A stretch of DNA of 24,018 bases, from the NCBI GenBank assembly GCA_040510075.1, contig JBEVJT010000052.1:1-24018 (forward strand), given 5' to 3'. The notes beneath the pieces were generated by a model. That model saw only the letters and a list, made by a program, of their open reading frames with translations. It ran no database searches and was not told where the DNA came from. The position numbers and the translations under genes were made by a program. Origin of the DNA: VAZQ01 sp040510075. Lineage in GTDB: Bacteria; Pseudomonadota; Alphaproteobacteria; Rhizobiales; Xanthobacteraceae. Shown here one piece after another: positions 1 to 7,237 of this stretch. Every line of letters begins with the position of its first letter. Within the stretch, counting starts at the first letter, position 1.

Positions 1-723
1 GATCAGCACGTCGAAGCGCCGCGGATGCGGCAGGTCCACGTCGACGGCCTTGATAATTTTCGCCGGCGCCCCGGACATCACCAGCACCCGGTCACCGAGA
101 AAGATCGCCTCTTCCAGATCGGAAGTGATGAACAGGGTCGTAAGCCGGGTCTCCTCGAACAGCTTCAGATAATATTCCTGCATGAGCTCGCGGGTCATGA
201 TGTCGAGACCCCTGAACGGCTCGTCCAGGATCATCAAATCCGGATTGTTGATAAGCGCCTGGGCAAGCTCAACGCGCCGTTTCATTCCGCCAGAGAGTTG
301 CCCCGGGTACTTGTCCTTGAAATCGAGCAGGCCGAACCTGGTCAGGAGCCCGACAGCTCTGGTCTTCGCTTCGGCTTTCGTCATCGACGATGACGCCAGC
401 GGTCCGAACAGCACATTGTCGAGCACCGTCATCCAGTACCATAGCGCGGTTTCCTGAAACACCATGATGCGGTCGGGGCCCGCGCGTTCGATGGGCCGCC
501 CGTCCATCCTCAACGTTCCTTTGTCCGCCCGCACATAGCCGGCCAGCATGCGGGCGAGCGTGCTCTTGCCGCATCCGGAGATTCCCATCAGCACGGTGAG
601 TCTGCCCGGCTCGATCTCGAACGAACAGTCGTCCAGAACATGCACCGGCGGCTGTGATGCTTGCTGGTACCACTTGCCGAGGCCAACCGCCTTCACTCTT
701 CCCGGGAGACTTGTTTCCGGCAT
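1..723 (-). CDS. ABC transporter ATPase, NitT/TauT type (3' end beyond window)
   Basis: This is the nucleotide-binding subunit of an importer of the nitrate/sulfonate/taurine family, acting on the cytoplasmic face. The visible 241 residues begin at ATG 723, 24 nt after the stop of the upstream permease, with a purine-rich GGGGAGGGA in the gap. Walker A is GISGCGKST (about residues 47-55), the Q-loop is FQETALWYW, the signature is LSGGM (143-147) and Walker B is LMILDEP (163-169). The H-loop reads FITSDLEEA, so Ser201 replaces the usual switch histidine while the Walker B glutamate is kept. It is the fourth gene of a permease-ATPase-permease-ATPase series. Its closest relative in the window is the ATPase at 20038-20937, which also lacks the H-loop histidine. 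It probably pairs with the ATPase at 1594-2466 as a heterodimer. The frame is open at base 1, so about 20-50 C-terminal residues are missing. The family call is firm; the substrate is unknown. Confidence 0.9.
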   Translation of the reverse strand, partial: MPETSLPGRVKAVGLGKWYQQASQPPVHVLDDCSFEIEPGRLTVLMGISGCGKSTLARMLAGYVRADKGTLRMDGRPIERAGPDRIMVFQETALWYWMTVLDNVLFGPLASSSMTKAEAKTRAVGLLTRFGLLDFKDKYPGQLSGGMKRRVELAQALINNPDLMILDEPFRGLDIMTRELMQEYYLKLFEETRLTTLFITSDLEEAIFLGDRVLVMSGAPAKIIKAVDVDLPHPRRFDVLI

Positions 724-747
724 GACGTGGAGATCCGATCCCTCCCC

Positions 748-1587
748 TCACCTTTGCCAGGGCATCAGTTTTCTTTCCGCATAGTTCACCACCAGGGTGG
801 ACAGATATCCGGCGAGGCCGATGCTGATCATCCCGACGATCACGGTGGTCGCGGTATGGCTGACATAACCTTCCCAGGTCAGGCGGCCGAGCCCGACGTC
901 GCTCGCGATCATTTCAGCCGCGATCACCACATTCCAGCTCACTGCGATTCCCAATGTCATGCCGACTGCAATGGAGGGAATCACCGCCGGCAGGATGATG
1001 CGGCGGAACGCGTAGCCAGGGGAGGCGCCCAAGGACTGCGCGAGCCACAGATGCTCTTTCCGCATGCCGCGAACAGCGTCGTGCACATTGATGACGATGA
1101 TGAAGAAGGGCCCGATGAAGGTAATGAAAATTATCGAGAGCTCCGTGGTCGGCCAGAACAGGATGGAAAGCGGCACCCATGCGAGCGGCGGAATAGGCCT
1201 TAACAGCTCGACCACGGGATAGACGACCTCGTGAAATGTCCTGCGGGTGCCGAGCAGCAGGCCGAGTGGGATCCCAATCAACTGCGCTAAGACAAAGCCG
1301 TAACCAACGCGCTCGAAGCTCACGAGCCACGATTCCCAGTAGCGCGCATTCGACAGATATTTGTTCCAGAAGGCGCGCAACACATCAGCCAGCGTGGGTA
1401 TGCCCTCGAACCCTCCTACACCCAGGCGAACCAGCAACTCCCAGGAGAGCAAGAATGCGGCCACGGCCATCGCTCCGCGCCAATTCATGCGCCGGCTCCG
1501 TGGCCGCAGAGCCGGTGGCGTGCGCGTGGCGAGCCGGCGCCAGGTTGTAGAGCGCGACTTGTTGGACGAAGCTGTTATGTCCCGCAC
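748..1587 (-). CDS. ABC transporter permease, NitT/TauT type
   Basis: This is an inner-membrane permease of 279 residues with about six hydrophobic segments and the family's cytoplasmic EAA loop near residues 183-204 (AQSLGASPGYAFRRIILP). The ELLRPIPPLAWVPLSI stretch typical of SsuC/TauC-like permeases lies at about 127-142. The start used is GTG 1587, 6 nt after the upstream ATPase stop. A later ATG at 1488 (reading MNWRGAM) would remove a basic, proline-rich leader and cannot be excluded, because neither start has a strong ribosome site. Its counterpart in the second cassette is the permease at 19204-20022, with which it shares the WRG...AF...SWE/FWE N-terminus and the FWPT.ELSI segment. 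It differs from that paralogue in lacking the Gly-rich insertion after AAEMI. It probably forms a heterodimeric membrane channel with the permease at 2463-3257. Substrate is inferred only as a small anion such as a sulfonate. Confidence 0.88.
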   Translation of the reverse strand: MRDITASSNKSRSTTWRRLATRTPPALRPRSRRMNWRGAMAVAAFLLSWELLVRLGVGGFEGIPTLADVLRAFWNKYLSNARYWESWLVSFERVGYGFVLAQLIGIPLGLLLGTRRTFHEVVYPVVELLRPIPPLAWVPLSILFWPTTELSIIFITFIGPFFIIVINVHDAVRGMRKEHLWLAQSLGASPGYAFRRIILPAVIPSIAVGMTLGIAVSWNVVIAAEMIASDVGLGRLTWEGYVSHTATTVIVGMISIGLAGYLSTLVVNYAERKLMPWQR

Positions 1588-1593
1588 ACTCGC

Positions 1594-2466
1594 CTACGCT
1601 TGTTCGCGCTCTCCGCGCTCGAAGGCCTTCCGCGCTTCTTCGTGGACGCTGTCCGCAGCTTCCCGCTTCAAGTCGAGGTACTCCTGGCAAAACAGCATCT
1701 TCGGATGACGAGGCCGCTGCAATTTGACCGTGATGACGAGCTTGATGGTTGCGGGCCGGGTGGTCATCACGATCACCCGGTCGGCAAGGTAGATCGCTTC
1801 CTCGAGATCGTGGGTGATAAAGACGACGGTCTTGCGGGACATCCGGTACATGTCGAGCAGATGCTGATGCATAGTCGTCTTCGACACGGTATCCATCGCC
1901 CGGAACGGCTCGTCGAGAAGCAGCACCTTGGGGTCGTTCATGAGCGCCCGCACGATCTCCACGCGGCGCTGCATTCCCGATGAAAGCTGCGCCGGATAGG
2001 AGCCGGTGACGGCAGCAAGACCGCACTGACGCAGCAGGTCGACGGCCTTTTTCAGTGCCTGTCTGCGGCTGAGAACCTTCTGTCGCATGGGTCCGTAGCT
2101 GACATTCTGCAGCACCGTCTTCCATGGAAACAACGCGCCGTTCTGAAACACGACCACCCGATCGGGGCCGGGCCGCGGCGAAAGATGCGGCGCCGCCAGA
2201 AGCCGCCCGTCCATGTAGATTTCGCCGCTGCTGACGGTGTCGAAGCCGGCAATCATGTTGAGCAGCGTGCTCTTTCCACAGCCGGAAGGTCCCACAATGG
2301 CGACGAACGCGCCGGCCTCGACCTCCAGACTGCAGCCCTTGAGCGCCTCCACAGATGCGCCGTCCGGCTCGTATGTCTTGGACAGGTCACGAATCGAAAG
2401 AGATCCGCCCACCGAAGAGAGAGCACCCGAGGACACGACCTGCGTTTGGGCAGGACCTATGCTCAT
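1594..2466 (-). CDS. ABC transporter ATPase, NitT/TauT type, with LSSGM signature
   Basis: This 290-residue nucleotide-binding subunit has Walker A GPSGCGKST (59-67), Q-loop FQNGALFPW, Walker B VLLLDEP (181-187) and an intact switch histidine in FITHDLEEA (His219). The signature is unusual: LSSGM at 161-165 instead of LSGGQ/LSGGM, with Ser at the third position. The ATG at 2466 overlaps the stop of the upstream permease by four bases (ATGA), implying translational coupling. An N-terminal tail of about 22 residues precedes the nucleotide-binding fold. The insertion before PGPDRVVVFQNGALFPWKT is shared with the ATPase at 18318-19199, identifying the two as equivalent subunits of two cassettes. 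The neighbouring ATPase at 1-723 has a better signature but no H-loop histidine, so the two probably assemble into an asymmetric heterodimer. The ABC family call is firm; pairing is inference. Confidence 0.92.
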   Translation of the reverse strand: MSIGPAQTQVVSSGALSSVGGSLSIRDLSKTYEPDGASVEALKGCSLEVEAGAFVAIVGPSGCGKSTLLNMIAGFDTVSSGEIYMDGRLLAAPHLSPRPGPDRVVVFQNGALFPWKTVLQNVSYGPMRQKVLSRRQALKKAVDLLRQCGLAAVTGSYPAQLSSGMQRRVEIVRALMNDPKVLLLDEPFRAMDTVSKTTMHQHLLDMYRMSRKTVVFITHDLEEAIYLADRVIVMTTRPATIKLVITVKLQRPRHPKMLFCQEYLDLKREAADSVHEEARKAFERGEREQA

Positions 2467-3257
2467 GCAGGCAGTCCCAGACTGTGCTCGCGCCAGCGCA
2501 TCAGCCGGGCGCCCAGCACGCGAATGAGCGCACTGCTGAGAAAACCAATGATGCCGAGAGTGGCCATCGCAATCACGATGGTCGGAAACTGAATGAGATT
2601 ATAGGACTCCATGATCAGGAACCCGAGTCCGTACTGCGCTGCAATCATTTCTCCCGCCGCCAGCGAGAACCACGCGGCACCCATGGCGATCTGCAAGCCG
2701 GTGAAAATGTTGGGCAGCGCGCCGGGGATAACGACGTCAAACAACAGATCCTTGCGACTCGCGCCGAGGCAGGCGGCCGCCCGGAAATAGTCCTGGTCGA
2801 TGGATTTGACGCCGGTTAGCGTGTTCAGGGTCGTAGCGAAGAAGGCTACGAGGAAAGTAACAAAGATTACGGCGGACTCAGCCCCCGAGAAAATCAGAAT
2901 AGCGAGTGGCACCCATGCAAGCGGCGGTACCGGCCGCAACAGACCAAGCAGCGCCGATGCGTATTGGTGGAAGCTCTTGCTCCAGCCCATGCAGATGCCC
3001 AGTGGCACCCCGAGAAGTACGGCAAGCAGGAAGGCCGCCGCCGCCCGATAGGTGCTGTAGAGGATGTGCAGGTAGTAGGGATGCGTGAAAACCGAGATGC
3101 CGAAGATAGGATTAGGACTGAGCCATTCGCTGGCTACCGTGAGCGGATCGGGCAGGCGCCGGAACGAAGCAAGCGGAATCCATTTGACGCTCGCATACCA
3201 GAGTGCAGCTGCACCGATATAGCCGACCCACATCATCCAGAACCGGCGCGTGCGCAT
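2463..3257 (-). CDS. ABC transporter permease, NitT/TauT type
   Basis: This is a 264-residue inner-membrane permease, first gene of the left minus-strand cassette. Several hydrophobic segments are visible (for example around residues 8-25, 72-90, 114-145 and 185-205). The EAA loop at about 160-182 reads AACLGASRKDLLFDVVIPGA, and LLRPVPPLAWVPLAI lies just before the third segment. EWLSPNP at 44-50 and the following GIS.F...YY.HI pattern match the permease at 17386-18318 closely, so these are equivalent subunits of two related importers. It lacks the 45-residue hydrophilic N-terminal extension of that paralogue. The ATG at 3257 has no obvious ribosome site directly upstream; the start is the only clear in-frame ATG ahead of the first membrane segment. 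No substrate-binding protein gene lies upstream, where a divergent sulfhydrylase gene occurs instead. Confidence 0.9.
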   Translation of the reverse strand: MRTRRFWMMWVGYIGAAALWYASVKWIPLASFRRLPDPLTVASEWLSPNPIFGISVFTHPYYLHILYSTYRAAAAFLLAVLLGVPLGICMGWSKSFHQYASALLGLLRPVPPLAWVPLAILIFSGAESAVIFVTFLVAFFATTLNTLTGVKSIDQDYFRAAACLGASRKDLLFDVVIPGALPNIFTGLQIAMGAAWFSLAAGEMIAAQYGLGFLIMESYNLIQFPTIVIAMATLGIIGFLSSALIRVLGARLMRWREHSLGLPA

Positions 3258-3450
3258 CTAGGGGAATCTCACGCGCTCATGCCGAGCTGGGATCGAATAC
3301 ACCTCAGATAGAGGGTTCGAGGTGAGCGCTTGTGACATAGCAGTTCTGGTGAATTGGATAGAATTGCATTCCGCAGCACGTTACTATTATCGCCAGGTGC
3401 CTGTGAGCTACAACTACTGATTGACGGCTTTTGACGGGAGAGGTGTGGCG
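3258..3450. promoter_or_regulatory. Divergent promoter region between the left ABC cassette and the sulfhydrylase gene
   Basis: These 193 bases separate oppositely transcribed genes and are locally A/T-richer than the coding sequence. A weak rightward candidate is TTGCAT at 3364-3369 with TATTAT at 3385-3390 (15-base spacing). Leftward, TTGTAG and TAATAG separated by 18 bases are readable on the complement of about 3380-3415. The sequence TTGACGG occurs twice at 3421-3427 and 3431-3437, exactly ten bases apart, just ahead of the ribosome site GGGAGAGG. None of these is strong alone. Confidence 0.35.
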
Positions 3451-4854
3451 ATGGAACAGACCGTACCCAAAGAGAAGCAATTCGGCTTCGACACGCTGGC
3501 GGTGCATGCCGGGCAGCGCCCGGATCCGGTCACGGGCTCACGCGCGGTACCGATCTATCAGACCTCCGCCTACATCTTCGAAGATACAGATCAGGCTGCG
3601 AACCTCTTCGCGTTGCAGCGGTTCGGCAACATCTATTCGCGCATCATGAACCCGACGGTCGCGGTGTTCGAGGAGCGCATTGCCGCACTTGAGAACGGCA
3701 TCGGCGCCGTCGCTACCGCTTCCGGGCAGGCAGCGCAGCACATTGCGCTTTTTTCATTGATGGACGCGGGTGACGAATTCGTCTCTTCGACGACCTTGTA
3801 CGGCGGAACCATCAACCAGTTCGACGTCACCTTCCGCAAGGTGGGCATCAATCCGGTGTTCGTGAATATTGGCAATCTCGATGCGGTACGACGCGCGATC
3901 ACGCCAAAAACCAAATGCATTTTTGCGGAAACGCTCGGCAACCCGAAGATCGACGTTCTGGACATCGAAGCGGTGGCGGGCATTGCCCATGAGCACGACA
4001 TCCCGCTGGTCGTCGACAATACCTTTGCCAGCCCGTACTGCTGCCGCCCACTCGATTGGGGTGCGGACATCGTGCTGCATTCCGCCACCAAATTCATATG
4101 CGGCCACGGCACCACAATGGGCGGGGTGATCGTCGACGCAGGGCGCTTCCCCTGGAACAACGGCAAGTTCCCGGGAATGACCGAGCCATCGAAGGGCTAT
4201 CACAATTTGCGTTTCTTCGAGTATTTCGGCGATTTCGGCTGGCTTTTGAAGGCGAGAGGGGAAATGCTTAGGGACTATGGCTCCTGCCAGAGCCCCTTCA
4301 ATGCCTTCCTCCTGCTACAAGGGCTTGAGACGCTGCATGTGCGCATGGAGCGTCACGTGGCGAATGCGCGCCGCGCCGCGGAATTTCTCAAAAATCATCC
4401 AGCCGTCAAATGGGTCAACTATCCGGGTCTGGCGGACAGCCCCTATCATGGCCTCGCCCGGAAATATCTGCCCAAGGGGCCGGGTGCGATCTTCACTTTC
4501 GGCATCAAGGGAGGGCGCGAGGCCGGCAAGAAGCTCATAGAGAACGTGCAGCTATTCTCGCACCTCGCCAATGTAGGTGATTGCAAGAGCTTGATCATTC
4601 ATCCCGCCACAACCACGCACCAGCAGCTCACCGACGAAGAGCTCAGTGCCTGTGGCATCGGACCCGAGATGATCCGACTGTCCATCGGCATCGAGGACAT
4701 CGATGACATTTTGTGGGATCTGGAGCAGGCACTCGACAAGTCGCAGCAGGATTCGCCGGTAAGGGAAATGTTCGCGATGGCCGGTCATGCGGAGGCCGAG
4801 CTGAGCGGCCACAGCCTGCTCAGCAAGGCGTTCGGCGCCCCGTTCCAGAAATAG
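3451..4854 (+). CDS. metY: O-acetylhomoserine sulfhydrylase (Cys/Met metabolism PLP enzyme)
   Basis: This cytoplasmic PLP enzyme belongs to the Cys/Met metabolism fold-type I family. It is expected to replace the acetyl group of O-acetylhomoserine with sulfide to give homocysteine, and related enzymes can also use O-acetylserine or methanethiol. The 467 residues show the family landmarks: TLAVHAGQRPDP at the N-terminus, YSRIMNPT at about 62-69, ASGQAA, LYGGT, VVDNTFASP, and the PLP-binding Lys214 in LHSATKFICGHGT. ATG 3451 is chosen over an upstream in-frame TTG at 3421 because GGGAGAGG lies seven bases before it. The protein is about 35-40 residues longer than typical homologues, ending in a tail after LEQALDKSQ. 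It is followed 25 bases later by a CoA-binding gene and is divergent from the left importer cassette. The neighbouring sulfur-linked genes fit sulfur assimilation, but this is general evidence. Confidence 0.93.
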   Translation: MEQTVPKEKQFGFDTLAVHAGQRPDPVTGSRAVPIYQTSAYIFEDTDQAANLFALQRFGNIYSRIMNPTVAVFEERIAALENGIGAVATASGQAAQHIALFSLMDAGDEFVSSTTLYGGTINQFDVTFRKVGINPVFVNIGNLDAVRRAITPKTKCIFAETLGNPKIDVLDIEAVAGIAHEHDIPLVVDNTFASPYCCRPLDWGADIVLHSATKFICGHGTTMGGVIVDAGRFPWNNGKFPGMTEPSKGYHNLRFFEYFGDFGWLLKARGEMLRDYGSCQSPFNAFLLLQGLETLHVRMERHVANARRAAEFLKNHPAVKWVNYPGLADSPYHGLARKYLPKGPGAIFTFGIKGGREAGKKLIENVQLFSHLANVGDCKSLIIHPATTTHQQLTDEELSACGIGPEMIRLSIGIEDIDDILWDLEQALDKSQQDSPVREMFAMAGHAEAELSGHSLLSKAFGAPFQK

Positions 4855-4879
4855 GGCAAGAAAAACTAGGGGGTAAGGC

Positions 4880-5383
4880 ATGGCGGTAGGAGATCGCACC
4901 CAACTCGGCGGCACGGCCTTTGATCGGCTGCGGATTCTGACCAGTTGCCGGAACATCGCCATGGTCGGGTTGTCGTCGAACCCGTATCAACCGAGTTCAT
5001 TTGCGGGGATTTATCTTCTCGCCAACGGCTACAACATCGTTCCGGTAAACCCTTCGCAGGCGGGCAAGACGATACTCGGACAGCGAGTCTTCGGCAGGGT
5101 CGACGAAATCGACACGCCTGTGGAAATCGTCGATGTCTTTCGTCCTGCTACCGAGGTGCCGGAGATCGCGCGTCAAGCGGTGAAGATCAAGGCCAAGGTG
5201 CTCTGGCTGCAGCTTGGCGTCATCAGTGAAGAAGGCGCCAAGATCGCGCGTGATGCGGGCCTCGAAGTGGTGATGGATCGGTGCTGCAAGATCGAACATG
5301 CGCGGTTCTTCGGCGGTCTCCGCACAATCGGTCTCAGCACCGGCGTTGTCACCTCTCGGTTGGCGTTGAAGATTCCTGTGTGA
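4880..5383 (+). CDS. CoA-binding domain protein (YccU type)
   Basis: This 167-residue protein has a single CoA-binding Rossmann domain of the YccU/succinyl-CoA-synthetase-like type. Visible elements are RNIAMVGLSSNPYQPS (glycine turn, residues about 24-39), the repeated strand-turn GYNIVPVNP, VEIVDVFRP, and a conserved VLWLQLGV...GL.VVMDRCCKIEH segment near 110-140. RGL/GLRTIGLSTG marks the C-terminal part. There is no ATP-grasp or catalytic domain, so the protein probably binds CoA or a CoA ester rather than catalysing a ligation by itself. TAAGG sits directly before ATG 4880. It lies 25 bases after the sulfhydrylase gene and surely shares its transcript. The pairing suggests a link to acyl supply or regulation of the sulfhydrylase, which is inference. 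The exact role of this family is not established. Confidence 0.88.
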   Translation: MAVGDRTQLGGTAFDRLRILTSCRNIAMVGLSSNPYQPSSFAGIYLLANGYNIVPVNPSQAGKTILGQRVFGRVDEIDTPVEIVDVFRPATEVPEIARQAVKIKAKVLWLQLGVISEEGAKIARDAGLEVVMDRCCKIEHARFFGGLRTIGLSTGVVTSRLALKIPV

Positions 5384-5409
5384 GGGATGAAGGCACTTGC
5401 ATTCGCCGC

Positions 5410-5423
5410 CCCGTGTTCACGGG
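5410..5423. terminator. Short hairpin between convergent genes
   Basis: CCCGTGTTCACGGG forms a five-base-pair GC stem with a four-base loop, in the 55-base gap between the stops of the CoA-binding gene and the small exported protein. No T-run follows on either strand, so it is at best a weak or factor-assisted terminator. Confidence 0.35.
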
Positions 5424-5438
5424 TCTGGGGCCCGGCAA

Positions 5439-5756
5439 TTACAGCGCCGGAGCAACCCCTGCGCGCGCCTCTATATGCCCGACAAATCGTGCAAGCTTCA
5501 CCGTGAGCGTATAACCCTCGGTGTACTTGTCCCCGTCGCACAGTGCCGTGGCTTCCTTGACCTTGGCCTCAACAGAATTGCGTTCGGGTCCGCTTAATGC
5601 CGGTTTGATCGGATCGATCAATGTGACGGCGGAAGTAACCGCTTCTCGGCACTGTGCCCGAAGCTCGTTGATCATTTCTTCCGGGTCACACGCTGCGCCA
5701 GGTGCGGCCGAAAGCAGCAAGATCAGTCCGGCCTGCAAGGGCAACTGCAGTTTCAT
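5439..5756 (-). CDS. Small exported protein of unknown function
   Basis: I do not recognise this 105-residue protein. It begins at ATG 5756, chosen because GAGGAG lies seven bases upstream; longer in-frame starts exist but overlap the preceding gene. The N-terminus (KLQLPLQAGLILLLSAAPGA) is a clear signal peptide, with cleavage likely near the PGAA/C junction. The cysteine there does not sit in a good lipobox. The mature part is mostly polar and probably helical, with three cysteines (AACDPEE, AQCREA, ALCDGDKY) and a segment EAKVKEATALCDG. It ends the minus-strand locus containing the beta-propeller and TonB receptor, 31 bases downstream of the propeller stop, so the three exported proteins are probably co-expressed. 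It could be a small periplasmic partner of that system; there is no direct evidence for a function. Confidence 0.72.
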   Translation of the reverse strand: MKLQLPLQAGLILLLSAAPGAACDPEEMINELRAQCREAVTSAVTLIDPIKPALSGPERNSVEAKVKEATALCDGDKYTEGYTLTVKLARFVGHIEARAGVAPAL

Positions 5757-5787
5757 CGCAAGCTCCTCTGTTCGCATCAGTTCAACT

Positions 5788-7221
5788 TCATTTCGCTGCA
5801 AGGCTTGCCGGACCTACAGGCTTCGAGGGTCCGACAGTCTCGCCGAAGGTTGCAACGCGATGCGGCGCAGCCACGGTCGAAATGGTCTGAACCACCTGTC
5901 GCGCGGCGATATCTATGACCGAAACCGAGTTGTCCAGCCTGTTCGGCACCAGAAGCAGCTTGCCGTCACCAGAAAGAGCGTCATCGCGCGTTTCGTCTCC
6001 GCGGCCAACGGAAATCGAGGGAAGCTGTTGCGGCCGGTACGGATCGGAGAAGTCGAAAACGGCCGTGAAGCGGGACTCTGCTTGCGTATTTGGCGCGGCA
6101 TATAGAGTGCCGATCTGAACAAAGACTGTCTTGCCGTCAGGAGATGGCATGACGTATTGGAGCGCTGCCCATTCCTGCGGCTTGCCGGCAATCGAGGTCC
6201 GACACGTCGGCTCCCCGTAGTATACAGGCACTTGCGCTGCCACCTTCTCCAATAGCGCGTCAATAACGACCAATTGTCCGATCTGGCAAATTGCACCATC
6301 GCCTTTTTGGTGCACTTCCCGCGGCCCGCGCTGTGACACAACCATGAAGCGGCCGCCGGGCAGATCCTTGATCGAAGCACCGCCTGTGCCCGAGGTCTTC
6401 AGGAGCTTGACCGTCGGTACGTCAGAATCGATGTCGAAAATGGCGATCTCGCCGGTACTAGTCAAAAAATGGTACACGCGGTTGCTCACGGCTGAGGTGC
6501 CAGTTCCGTGCGGGGAAAGCGTCACGCCGGCTCTTCCGGTCTCGTCACAGCTCTTGAGAAATGCGGAGCCGTCATAGCCGAGGTCAGCGGCGGAAAAGGA
6601 CTTTACGCGTTTGATCTCCGGCAGATTTCCATAATCGTAAATCGAGACGACATCAGAGCAGTCGGAGATGTTGGATACTGCCATGCGCGGCCGTACCATG
6701 GAAAATCCGACCTTGTGGTGCCCCCTTCCCAGCCGCGTCTCACCGCCAGGTTTCAGAAAATCAGGACTCCCTTCGACCGCATTGATCAGCAGCATGGTCG
6801 AATCGGCCGGGCGCTCACCCTGCTTTGTCTTGCTGGCCACGCCGTCGTTCAGAACAACCGCATACTGCTTTCCATTGATCGTGGGTGTGAGATACATGTG
6901 AACCGGACGAGTGGCGCCGAGGGAAGAAGACGAAAGACGGCCGATTTCGGAACGGCGCTTCAAATCTATCAGCACGATCGAATTCCCGCCCGTGTGATTT
7001 GAGAGCAGGACACCGCTTCGCAGTGCCAAAACGTCGGCTGAGCCTCCGGGTGCGTTGAAGCGGGCTAGCTCCTCTCCGGTCGACAAATTGTGAAGCGCCA
7101 GCTGATCGCGTCCTGAAATCGCGGCGATTTGCGGGGCTTGTCCGAACGCATGCGTGCACGCAAGCGCTGCTGCAAAACAGCCCCCCGATGTTCTAGCTAT
7201 CAAGGAAAGAAAAAACCGCAT
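5788..7221 (-). CDS. Secreted beta-propeller protein (YncE/WD40-like)
   Basis: This 477-residue protein has a signal peptide (residues about 1-28, ending CTHAFGQA) followed by repeated beta-strand units typical of YncE/lactonase-like propellers. The repeats show ...VLIDL..R.EIGRL, IAIFDIDSDVPTVKLLKT, GQLVVIDALLEKVAAQVPV, TAVFDFSDPYRPQQLPS and NSVSVIDIAARQVVQTIST. ATG 7221 is preferred over GTG 7230: AGG lies eight bases before the ATG but directly touches the GTG. It starts 16 bases after the TonB receptor stop, implying one transcript. Its periplasmic or exported location and position suggest an accessory role in whatever the receptor takes up, for example ligand or metal binding. Cysteines near residues 190, 230 and 330 could form disulfides. 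Specific catalytic residues are not identifiable, so I leave function open. Confidence 0.82.
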   Translation of the reverse strand: MRFFLSLIARTSGGCFAAALACTHAFGQAPQIAAISGRDQLALHNLSTGEELARFNAPGGSADVLALRSGVLLSNHTGGNSIVLIDLKRRSEIGRLSSSSLGATRPVHMYLTPTINGKQYAVVLNDGVASKTKQGERPADSTMLLINAVEGSPDFLKPGGETRLGRGHHKVGFSMVRPRMAVSNISDCSDVVSIYDYGNLPEIKRVKSFSAADLGYDGSAFLKSCDETGRAGVTLSPHGTGTSAVSNRVYHFLTSTGEIAIFDIDSDVPTVKLLKTSGTGGASIKDLPGGRFMVVSQRGPREVHQKGDGAICQIGQLVVIDALLEKVAAQVPVYYGEPTCRTSIAGKPQEWAALQYVMPSPDGKTVFVQIGTLYAAPNTQAESRFTAVFDFSDPYRPQQLPSISVGRGDETRDDALSGDGKLLLVPNRLDNSVSVIDIAARQVVQTISTVAAPHRVATFGETVGPSKPVGPASLAAK

Positions 7222-7237
7222 TGTGGGCACCTGGGGG

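Noticed and set aside
269..751. Open frame of 160 codons on the minus strand
   Set aside because: It is out of phase with the ATPase at 1-723, whose Walker and signature motifs read clearly in the other frame.
1385..2125. Open frame of 246 codons on the minus strand
   Set aside because: It overlaps the ATPase and permease in another frame, shows Arg/His-rich low-complexity composition and no domain.
5521..6105. Open frame of 194 codons on the plus strand
   Set aside because: It is antisense to the small exported protein and the propeller; both sense genes have signal peptides and ribosome sites.
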